From CAXDOZ01 sp963991145 (GTDB lineage: Bacteria > Bacteroidota > Bacteroidia > Chitinophagales > JABDMM01): a stretch of 15,632 bases of DNA. The notes below the pieces were generated by a model that worked only from the letters and a program-made list of their open reading frames with translations, ran no database searches and was not told the origin of the DNA. Where the stretch lies: assembly GCA_963991145.1 (NCBI GenBank), contig CAXDOZ010000053.1:1-15632 (forward strand). Reading direction: 5' to 3'. A program made the translations under genes and the position numbers. Each line of letters starts with the position of its first letter. Position 1 is the first letter of the stretch. Shown one piece after another: positions 6,957-12,743 of the stretch.

Positions 6957-7530
6957 AGATCCCTACACATTGCTAGTAGCAGTTTTGCTTTCTGCTCAAT
7001 GCACAGATGAGAGAGTGAATAAGGTTACTCCCCACCTTTTCGAAATGGCCGACAATCCATTTGAGATGTCAAAATTGGATGCTGATGAGATCAGAGAGGT
7101 CATCAAACCTTGCGGCTTATCCCCTACCAAATCCAAAGCGATCAAAAAGCTCTCGGAAATTCTTGTAAATGAGTATGATGGTGAGGTGCCAAATGACATT
7201 GACAAGCTGGAAGAACTTCCCGGAGTTGGGCATAAAACAGCTTCGGTGGTTGTAAGTCAGGCATTTGGTGAGCCTGCCTTTCCTGTAGATACTCATATTC
7301 ATCGCTTAATGTATAGATGGGGCCTTTCGAACGGAAAGAATGTGGATCAAACAGAAAGGGATGCCAAACGCCTATTTCCCAAGGAAGAATGGAATAAAGT
7401 GCATATTCAGATCATCCTGTATGGAAGAGAATATAGCCCGGCAAGAGGCTTCAGGTTATCTAACAGTCCAATTGACCAGGTAGCGATGAGAAAGCCTCTT
7501 CAAAAGGAGTTTCTTAAGAAGGAATCGTAA
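6874..7530 (+). CDS. nth: Endonuclease III (DNA glycosylase/AP lyase) lacking the Fe-S cysteines
   Basis: Nth removes oxidised pyrimidines from DNA and nicks the abasic site, in base excision repair. The chosen ATG gives 218 aa starting MTKKEKVQFISQKLNELYP, which matches Nth N-termini; an in-frame ATG at 6820 would add 18 unrelated residues. The helix-hairpin-helix LEELPGVGHKTASVV carries the Schiff-base lysine K121, and PVDTHIHR carries the catalytic D139. Both align with E. coli K120 and D138. The C-terminal [4Fe-4S] loop is odd: the four cysteine positions (C-x6-C-x2-C-x5-C in E. coli) are S188, L195, S198 and A204, with the flanking GRE and AR residues kept. The enzyme is therefore predicted to be cluster-free. 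The gene overlaps the rhomboid gene by 83 bases and is probably translated from the same transcript. Confidence 0.93.
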   Translation: MTKKEKVQFISQKLNELYPNPPVPLDHKDPYTLLVAVLLSAQCTDERVNKVTPHLFEMADNPFEMSKLDADEIREVIKPCGLSPTKSKAIKKLSEILVNEYDGEVPNDIDKLEELPGVGHKTASVVVSQAFGEPAFPVDTHIHRLMYRWGLSNGKNVDQTERDAKRLFPKEEWNKVHIQIILYGREYSPARGFRLSNSPIDQVAMRKPLQKEFLKKES

Positions 7531-7537
7531 TCCACTA

Positions 7538-7566
7538 TTTGGGCATAAGTCTTGATTCTAAATATT
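7538..7566 (+). promoter_or_regulatory. Candidate promoter for the lytic transglycosylase gene
   Basis: TTTG (7538-7541), 17 bases, then TAAATATT (7559-7566) resembles the Bacteroidota TTTG-N17-23-TAnnTTTG pattern. Downstream, just before the ATG at 7607, lie two alternative hairpin arms: CTAGA/TCTAG (7569-7573, 7586-7590) and GGTGG/CCACC (7578-7582, 7598-7602). No T-run follows, so this is not a terminator. Confidence 0.35.
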
Positions 7567-7606
7567 GCCTAGAAATCGGTGGTTGTCTAGATTTGAGCCA
7601 CCCCGT

Positions 7607-9121
7607 ATGAAATCAATACTACTACTATTACTTAGTGTTTCTCCTCTGCTATCTATATCGCAGGACACGAGTTTATTTAAGTATCGTCCAGAGCCTATCG
7701 AATCATTTGAAAACGATAGTGTAACAGCTGTTGAAATGAGACATCTGGATAGCCTGTTCTACACGATGCTATACAAGGAACCCTATTTCCTTACTGATAG
7801 CGTCATGACAGGTTATCTGATACCCGACGATACAATGCTCATGCATTATAATGATTCAATCATTCAGTCCAGGTTGGATCTTATTCCTTCACCAATTCCA
7901 TTGCTAAGTAATGAGTTCGTAATTCCCTTTGTGCGCTATTACATCGTAAAGAGAAGAGATTATGTAGCTCGAATGCTGGCGCATTCTCAGATATTCTTTC
8001 CTGTTTATGAGGAGATGTTGGACAAGAAAGGTTTGCCGGATGAACTGAAGTACATCCCTATGATCGAATCTGCTTTTGACCCCACTGCAAGAAGCAGAAT
8101 GGGTGCGACCGGGCAATGGCAGATAATGCATAGGACCGGGAAGTATTTAGGCCTGGAGATTAACAGCCTTGTAGATGAAAGATCAGATATTATCAAAGCA
8201 TCTGATGCAGCTACGGATTACTTCAAATCACTGTACAATATTTATGATGATTGGCTGCTAGCAATTGCCGCATACAATTCTGGTCCCGGAAACGTGAATA
8301 AAGCCATATCCAAAGCCGGTGGTGTAAAGAATTTTTGGGCTATCAAAAAATTCCTGCCAAGAGAAACACAGAACTATGTTCCAATTTTCACTGCTGCAGT
8401 ATACTCCATGAAGTATGCTGAGGAGCACGGTATTGGACCTGCTTATAGCCCTTATCGGGTTCTCTGCACTGATACTTTCTGTCTTAGAGAGAAAGTAACT
8501 TTCGAGCATTTGGCAGCAGAGACAGGACTGGAGGAGGATTATCTCACTATGCTTAATCCATCTTTAAAGATGGGGATCGTCCCAAAGACCGACACAGGTT
8601 TTATCATACAGGTCCCGATTACTCACCTAACCACTTTTGTAGCTAAGAGGGAGGTTTTAAATACTGATAGCGCATTCATATACAGCGATAGCTTTGAAAT
8701 CATTGTTCCCGGCCAGGTCACTTACATAGTGGAAGCAGGGGACAATTTGGGATATATCGCAGAGAGATTTGGATGTAAAGTGAGTGATATCAAGGCATGG
8801 AATGATATGTACAGCGATAAGCTTTCAATTGGCCAGCAATTATTGCTTTTCATTCCTAAAGAGCAGGTTAAGAGCAAGGAAGAGTTTGCTGAGGAACTTG
8901 AAAATGCGGAGCCTGAGATCGGGGTCTCTAAGGATCAGATGGAAAGCGAGGAAGACTGCGATTGCATCTATCACGTAGTTAAGGATGGAGATACTTTGTG
9001 GGACATTGCTCAAATGTATCCTGGCGCTGTAATAGAGCGAATCATGGAGGATAATAATATGGGCTCATCAGCAAAATTGAAGCTCGATGCCATTCTCATA
9101 ATCAACGACTATAGCGAATAG
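7607..9121 (+). CDS. Secreted lytic murein transglycosylase with LysM domains (MltD-like)
   Basis: Lytic transglycosylases cleave the MurNAc-GlcNAc bond of peptidoglycan, forming 1,6-anhydro ends, in the periplasm. From the ATG at 7607 the product is 504 aa with a signal peptide (residues 1-18, SILLLLLSVSPLLSISQ); a TTG at 7565 would put 14 charged residues ahead of it and was rejected. The SLT domain spans about 130-275: LPDELKYIPMIESAF with catalytic E154, GATGQWQIM (166-174) and AYNSGPGNV (222-230). A LysM-like segment lies near 293-337, a clear LysM at 372-417 (YIVEAGDNLGYIAERFG) and another at 454-500 (YHVVKDGDTLWDIAQMYP). An acidic linker (423-450) joins the last two. This matches MltD architecture, though I see no lipobox Cys. 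It is probably transcribed from its own promoter after nth. Confidence 0.93.
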   Translation: MKSILLLLLSVSPLLSISQDTSLFKYRPEPIESFENDSVTAVEMRHLDSLFYTMLYKEPYFLTDSVMTGYLIPDDTMLMHYNDSIIQSRLDLIPSPIPLLSNEFVIPFVRYYIVKRRDYVARMLAHSQIFFPVYEEMLDKKGLPDELKYIPMIESAFDPTARSRMGATGQWQIMHRTGKYLGLEINSLVDERSDIIKASDAATDYFKSLYNIYDDWLLAIAAYNSGPGNVNKAISKAGGVKNFWAIKKFLPRETQNYVPIFTAAVYSMKYAEEHGIGPAYSPYRVLCTDTFCLREKVTFEHLAAETGLEEDYLTMLNPSLKMGIVPKTDTGFIIQVPITHLTTFVAKREVLNTDSAFIYSDSFEIIVPGQVTYIVEAGDNLGYIAERFGCKVSDIKAWNDMYSDKLSIGQQLLLFIPKEQVKSKEEFAEELENAEPEIGVSKDQMESEEDCDCIYHVVKDGDTLWDIAQMYPGAVIERIMEDNNMGSSAKLKLDAILIINDYSE

Positions 9122-9139
9122 GAATTATCTATTGATATT

Positions 9140-9201
9140 TTCATCAAATTATAACAGACTATAAAGAACTTTGAGGAAGACAATTTGTCTACTTAGCATT
9201 A
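9140..9201 (+). promoter_or_regulatory. Peroxiredoxin promoter region with palindrome and shared motif
   Basis: GAACTTTG (9166-9173) provides a TTTG that could be a -33 element; 20 bases later TAGCATTA (9194-9201) fits TAnn-TT loosely as -7. Between them lies a perfect 13-base inverted repeat, AGACAA-T-TTGTCT (9178-9190), in an operator-like position. TTCATCAAATT (9140-9150) and GAACTTTG recur in the same order upstream of the thioredoxin gene. The gap 9122-9222 contains no gene. Confidence 0.35.
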
Positions 9202-9222
9202 AATCAAACAAAAAATCAAACT

Positions 9223-9855
9223 ATGTCAGTTTTAGTAGGCCGTAAAGCGCCATCATTCAGCACAGGAGCTGTGATCAATGGAGAAGAGATCGTAAACGAT
9301 TTTTCTTTGGATCAGTACATTGGAAAGAACTATGTGCTTTTCTTTTTCTACCCTAAAGATTTCACTTTTGTATGTCCAACTGAGCTTCATGCATTCCAGT
9401 CTAAACTTGATGAGTTCAAGTCAAGAGGATGTGAAGTAGTTGCAGCATCTACTGACACAGAAGAATCTCACTGGGGATGGCTTCAAATGTCAAAAGACAA
9501 TGGAGGAATTGAAGGGATCACCTATCCAATCGTAGCTGATACAGATAAAACTATCAGCACGAATTACGGAGTTTTAGCTGGTGATTACGATTACAACGAG
9601 CTAGGAGAACTAGTAGCTGATGGACCAATGATCGCATATCGTGGTCTATTCCTTATCGACAAGGAAGGTACTGTTCAGCACCAGATCGTAAACAACTTCC
9701 CACTTGGTAGAAATGTAGATGAGGCTTTAAGAATGCTAGATGCTCTTAAGCACTTTGAAGAGAAAGGAGAGGTTTGCCCAGCAAACTGGAAAGAAGGAGA
9801 AGATGCTATGACAGCTAGCTTTGACGGAGTAGCAGATTATCTTGCTTCTCACTAA
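9223..9855 (+). CDS. Typical 2-Cys peroxiredoxin (AhpC/TSA family)
   Basis: This enzyme reduces hydrogen peroxide and organic hydroperoxides in the cytoplasm, using a peroxidatic Cys that is resolved by a Cys of the partner subunit and recycled by thioredoxin or AhpF. The 210 aa product has FYPKDFTFVCPTELHAF with peroxidatic C51, R140 in AYRGLFLID, and the resolving C185 in GEVCPANW. Both Cys contexts are those of typical 2-Cys Prx1/AhpC enzymes. The eukaryotic-type sensitivity motif is not clear (GGIEG instead of GGLG, and no C-terminal YF). It stands alone with its own promoter and terminator, facing the thioredoxin-DUF6952 operon. Thioredoxin is its likely reductant; that link is inference. 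Confidence 0.96.
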   Translation: MSVLVGRKAPSFSTGAVINGEEIVNDFSLDQYIGKNYVLFFFYPKDFTFVCPTELHAFQSKLDEFKSRGCEVVAASTDTEESHWGWLQMSKDNGGIEGITYPIVADTDKTISTNYGVLAGDYDYNELGELVADGPMIAYRGLFLIDKEGTVQHQIVNNFPLGRNVDEALRMLDALKHFEEKGEVCPANWKEGEDAMTASFDGVADYLASH

Positions 9856-9874
9856 TATCCATTACATAAAAGAG

Positions 9875-9912
9875 AAAAGCCCTGTCCCGAGAATTCGGGA
9901 GGGGCTTTTTTT
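9875..9912. terminator. Shared bidirectional Rho-independent terminator
   Basis: AAAAGCCC (9875-9882) pairs with GGGCTTTT (9902-9909), enclosing a second stem TCCCGA/TCGGGA (9885-9890, 9895-9900) with a 4-base loop and a small asymmetric bulge. Seven T follow on the plus strand (9906-9912), and the A-run at the left end supplies U on the minus strand. It sits between the convergent peroxiredoxin and DUF6952 genes and touches the stop codon of the latter, so it can serve both. Confidence 0.88.
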
Positions 9913-10153
9913 ATGATATCGACTTTCTGACTTTTACGGTGTATTCCCGAATTGCCTTTCCAACTGGAATTCCTTGCTTATCCATTTCATGGATCACCCA
10001 GATTGCAGCTAGAATATGAGTTAGCTGTTCACCTTCGTCCTCTCCTCCTACCTCTATTGATAGTTCCTTTTCCTCCAGAAGATCATCTTCAGCTTTCTTA
10101 AGATCATCTATAGAGTATTTGGCAACAAGGTCTTTAATAACAGGAATCTGCAT
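9911..10153 (-). CDS. DUF6952-family small protein
   Basis: An 80 aa acidic cytoplasmic protein starting MQIPVIKDLVAKYSIDDLKKAEDDL. The opening IPVIK.L, the acidic helix and the later LTHILAAIWVIHEMDKQG segment agree with my recollection of DUF6952, a family known mainly from Bacteroidota and often located just after a thioredoxin gene; a profile search would settle it. No Cys, no signal peptide and no membrane segment are present; two amphipathic helices seem likely. Its ATG overlaps the thioredoxin stop by one base (TAATG), showing tight coupling. Function is unknown; the location suggests a role in, or with, thioredoxin-dependent peroxide reduction. Confidence 0.8.
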   Translation of the reverse strand: MQIPVIKDLVAKYSIDDLKKAEDDLLEEKELSIEVGGEDEGEQLTHILAAIWVIHEMDKQGIPVGKAIREYTVKVRKSIS

Positions 10154-10470
10154 TAGTTAAGCTTTGCAAGTAACTCAATTGCCTTTTCTTCTTTGCTTGT
10201 AGCATATCCCTCTACCAGGGCTCCATCTTTAAAAACTGCAAGAAAAGGAAGGCTGTCAACTCCCGCCATCTTTCTAGCGGTCTCATTTTCTTCAGCATTC
10301 ACATCGATGAACCTCACATCATTGAAGCGTTCATCTTCTGAAAGTCTTCTGAATTTTGGACTGAATAATTTGCAGCTACCACACCAATCGGCATAGTACT
10401 TAACTATTACTTTGTCATTCTCATTTAGCTCCTTAAGGAAGTCTTGCTCATTTACTTTTTCTACTGACAT
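10153..10470 (-). CDS. Thioredoxin-family protein
   Basis: A 105 aa single-domain thioredoxin. The active site is DWCGSCK (28-34), with CGSC in place of the common CGPC, and the cis-proline is P75 in VDSLPFLAVF. There is no signal peptide, so it acts in the cytoplasm, where it probably recycles disulphide enzymes such as the neighbouring peroxiredoxin. The Ser in the CxxC motif usually shifts redox potential relative to CGPC (family knowledge). It is the first gene of a two-gene operon with DUF6952 (TAATG overlap). The 90-base upstream gap to the DUF4412 gene gives it its own promoter region. Confidence 0.94.
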   Translation of the reverse strand: MSVEKVNEQDFLKELNENDKVIVKYYADWCGSCKLFSPKFRRLSEDERFNDVRFIDVNAEENETARKMAGVDSLPFLAVFKDGALVEGYATSKEEKAIELLAKLN

Positions 10471-10493
10471 ATCGACGAGTTTTTAATCAAACA

Positions 10494-10530
10494 CAAAGTT
10501 CCGTGAATGGGTTTTGGAATTTGATATGAA
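10494..10530 (-). promoter_or_regulatory. Candidate thioredoxin promoter/operator sharing a motif with the peroxiredoxin gene
   Basis: On the minus strand TTCATATCAAATT (10530-10518), 16 bases, then GAACTTTG (10501-10494) repeats the order and near-identical spacing seen before the peroxiredoxin gene (15 bases there). GAACTTTG ends 23 bases before the thioredoxin ATG and resembles a -7 TAnnTTTG element. Nothing else was recognised in the gap 10471-10560. Confidence 0.33.
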
Positions 10531-10560
10531 GTTTAGATAAAGGATAGATGGAATCTATAC

Positions 10561-11217
10561 TTACTCTTCGAAGACTTTGTCTGCAGGCACATAGCCTTGA
10601 GGAAGCTGAAACATTTGGTCTTCCAGAGATTTCTCTTCTACCTCAGTAACCTGAAATAGAGCGATAGTATTACCGGAATGGTCTTTCGTTACAGACTCCA
10701 TAGGGAATCCAACTTGAGAGATCGCTTTAAGAGCAGGGATGTCGTAATTGGTTTTGAAGAAATCAGCAAACTTGTAAAGGGGGAAGTCTACAGATTTGTC
10801 AAGCCACATCTTAATAACCATTTGGTCTCCAGTAGAGCTTAGGGCAATGCATTCTCTTTCATTGATGACTTTCTTTTGGCTTCCAAGTCTTGAACTAAAT
10901 GTTGCATCGCTTCCACCGGAAATATCTTCAGCGCTCACTTCAGTATAAAAATTCTTACCATTCTCTGCTGGGGTTTCGCTATACATGTATAGTGCTCCAG
11001 AACTAAGATTGGGGAGCATGAACAAGGATTCAGTCTTACCGTCAACCTCCATTTTCACTTCTAGCAGAAGATTCTCTCCATCCATAAACCAGATCATCTC
11101 CATTGGAAGATTTCCAGTCTCTTCAGAAACGTATGTTGTACTCACTACTCCCTCAAAGGCACTTGCAATTGCAGGGATAGTTAACAGTCCGATTGTAATT
11201 AATGCTAATCTTTTCAT
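10561..11217 (-). CDS. Secreted DUF4412-type protein
   Basis: The 218 aa product has a Sec signal peptide (residues 1-20, LALITIGLLTIPAIASA, cleavage before FEG). The mature N-terminus FEGVVSTTYVSEETGN...MEMIWFMDGENLLLEV and the later KVINERECIALSS and MVIKMWLDKSVDFPLYKFADFF fit DUF4412, a periplasmic or outer-membrane-associated beta-rich family common in Bacteroidota whose fold recalls lipoprotein carriers such as LolA. No Cys lipobox and no T9SS tail are seen, so a periplasmic location is likely. It starts only 4 bases after the stop of the glycine-rich gene, so the two form an operon. Function is unknown. Confidence 0.78.
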   Translation of the reverse strand: MKRLALITIGLLTIPAIASAFEGVVSTTYVSEETGNLPMEMIWFMDGENLLLEVKMEVDGKTESLFMLPNLSSGALYMYSETPAENGKNFYTEVSAEDISGGSDATFSSRLGSQKKVINERECIALSSTGDQMVIKMWLDKSVDFPLYKFADFFKTNYDIPALKAISQVGFPMESVTKDHSGNTIALFQVTEVEEKSLEDQMFQLPQGYVPADKVFEE

Positions 11218-11221
11218 TGCT

Positions 11222-12649
11222 CTAGTTTCCTACGTTTCCTTTTACAGATGAGCTATTATAAAAGCCATCTCCAATTCCAATAAGGTTGTTATTGTTTCTT
11301 TTTATTGCATTTCCAGGTGCTTGAGAAGCGGGCCCGTTAGCTGATTGATTCAACAAGCTGATATTTCCTATAAATGGAATTTGAGCAGAAACATTGATGC
11401 CAATATTTCCTGCAGATCCTTGCTGACCAAAATCTCCTCCATCACCTCCTGTACCTGATGGCGTGATATTAATACTCGCAATACCTAATGGGATGTTCAG
11501 TGTTGTTGACAATACGCCTCCCTGACCAGGTTGAGCAAATGGCCCACTACCTGCACTAGAACCTGCAGCAAAAAGAGGAATTGAAATAGTAGTATTTCCA
11601 CCTGCACCATTTTCACATCCACCTCCGCCTCCGGCACCAATACTAAAGGTGAAGCTTCCAACAATTGGGATATTTACAGTAAACCCAATTCCTACTGAAC
11701 CTCCTCCGGAACCACCTCCATAAATACGTCCGTTGTTTTGAATTTCTGTTCGGCAGGTCAGATTAACAGCATTACCTCCGGCTTTCCCAGGATCTCCTGG
11801 AGGAATAGATGAGAATCCTCCTCCTACTCCACCATCACCCCCACGACCGATGATATTTCCTGAGTTACGTATACCAACATGGCTTTGCACATCAAGCACA
11901 CCTGTATTAAATGCAGGTGTTGTTGGGTTAGAAGAATTTAAAGTAACTCCTGCATCTACGTCAACGACTACACAGACCGGGAATCCCGGACCTGGCAATG
12001 CATTTAATGCCATTAGGTCGTAATCTGAAGCGTTGGATCCAATGCTGATCTGAATACATGGTTCTACTGTAACTGTAAATACAGAGAATTGAGTTCTTGT
12101 ATCACAAACTGATTGGATAATGATCGGGTAATCTCCTGCTGGGGCAAAAATTGAAGCACCTACCATTAAACTGGCAGAACCTACCGAGTCAATGATTGTA
12201 GTGTCAAGCTGGGCGAATATTCCAGGTGGCAATGAACTAAGAATCACAAGGTTTACAGGGTCATCTCCAGCTGTACGAGTAACCTGTAATGTAGTGAAGA
12301 CAGTATCAGTGGTAGTCCTGTCAATTGTAGCAGTAGACGGACTAAGGAAAATATTGTAGTCACACTCTCCACACTCCCTTGCATAGACCGGTAACCAGCA
12401 AGCTCCATTGTAATACTCTAAGACACTATCCTGGGTATTGTAAATGGTCAATCCACTGGCAGGACTAGAGATGGCATCTCTTTGATTGTTATTCATTCTT
12501 GGAGGAAGAAATCCTCTATCGGAAGATTCAATTTGAAATGCAGCACTTGAGTCAGGTATGAGGATGTTTACACCCACCTGTGCCTTGGTTACACAGGTGA
12601 ATGAAAGCAACATCACCAAAGCTCCAAAGCGAGCCAATAATCTATGCAT
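11222..12649 (-). CDS. Secreted glycine-rich protein with phage-adhesin-like (gp38-type) region
   Basis: A 475 aa protein with a signal peptide (1-23, ending TKA, then QVGVNI). Residues 34-86 (SSAAFQIESSDRGFLPPRM ... GLTIYNTQDSVLEYYNGACW) form a segment I know from many Bacteroidota surface proteins. Residues 98-200 look like an Ig-like beta domain. From about 204 it becomes glycine-rich: HVGIRNSGNIIGRGGDGG (257-274), EIQNNGRIYGGGSGGG (302-317), SIGAGGGGG (336-344), GTGGDGGDFGQQGSAG (399-414), and a closing APGNAIKRNNNNLIG (444-458). The pattern N-x-G-x-I-x-G followed by GG runs, and the ending GNAI, recall T-even gp38 tail-fibre adhesins, whose runs pack as polyglycine-II helices. No standard T9SS tail is seen at the C-terminus. 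It is likely a surface adhesin or structural protein; that is inference. It heads an operon with the DUF4412 gene. Confidence 0.8.
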   Translation of the reverse strand: MHRLLARFGALVMLLSFTCVTKAQVGVNILIPDSSAAFQIESSDRGFLPPRMNNNQRDAISSPASGLTIYNTQDSVLEYYNGACWLPVYARECGECDYNIFLSPSTATIDRTTTDTVFTTLQVTRTAGDDPVNLVILSSLPPGIFAQLDTTIIDSVGSASLMVGASIFAPAGDYPIIIQSVCDTRTQFSVFTVTVEPCIQISIGSNASDYDLMALNALPGPGFPVCVVVDVDAGVTLNSSNPTTPAFNTGVLDVQSHVGIRNSGNIIGRGGDGGVGGGFSSIPPGDPGKAGGNAVNLTCRTEIQNNGRIYGGGSGGGSVGIGFTVNIPIVGSFTFSIGAGGGGGCENGAGGNTTISIPLFAAGSSAGSGPFAQPGQGGVLSTTLNIPLGIASINITPSGTGGDGGDFGQQGSAGNIGINVSAQIPFIGNISLLNQSANGPASQAPGNAIKRNNNNLIGIGDGFYNSSSVKGNVGN

Positions 12650-12743
12650 AGGGTTTAAGGGGTTTGTTAGTGCGAATTAATATAGTAGAATATGTCAACC
12701 ACAATTGCCTAAATTTATTCATATTAAAATTCAAAACCCCTCT
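12650..12743. promoter_or_regulatory. Divergent promoter region with mirrored CAAA(A)CCCC leaders
   Basis: The 94 bases separate the glycine-rich gene (minus) from the type B cargo gene (plus). CAAAACCCC (12732-12740) precedes the plus ATG by three bases, and on the minus strand CAAACCCC (12666-12659) precedes the other start, forming an imperfect inverted pair. For the minus gene, a TTG followed after 17 bases by TATATTAA is a candidate promoter; for the plus gene, TTTG followed after 19 bases by TAGAATAT is a weaker one. Confidence 0.3.

Noticed and set aside
7565..7606. TTG start for the transglycosylase
   Set aside because: It would put charged residues before a good signal peptide that begins at the ATG 7607, and it overlaps the candidate -7 element.
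9149..9164. PerR-box-like TTATA...TATAA before the peroxiredoxin gene
   Set aside because: The arms are only five bases and the spacing is one base off the PerR consensus; expected by chance in AT-rich DNA.
12705..12743. TTG start for the type B cargo protein
   Set aside because: The ATG at 12744 begins directly with a signal peptide; the extension adds 13 residues with no support.
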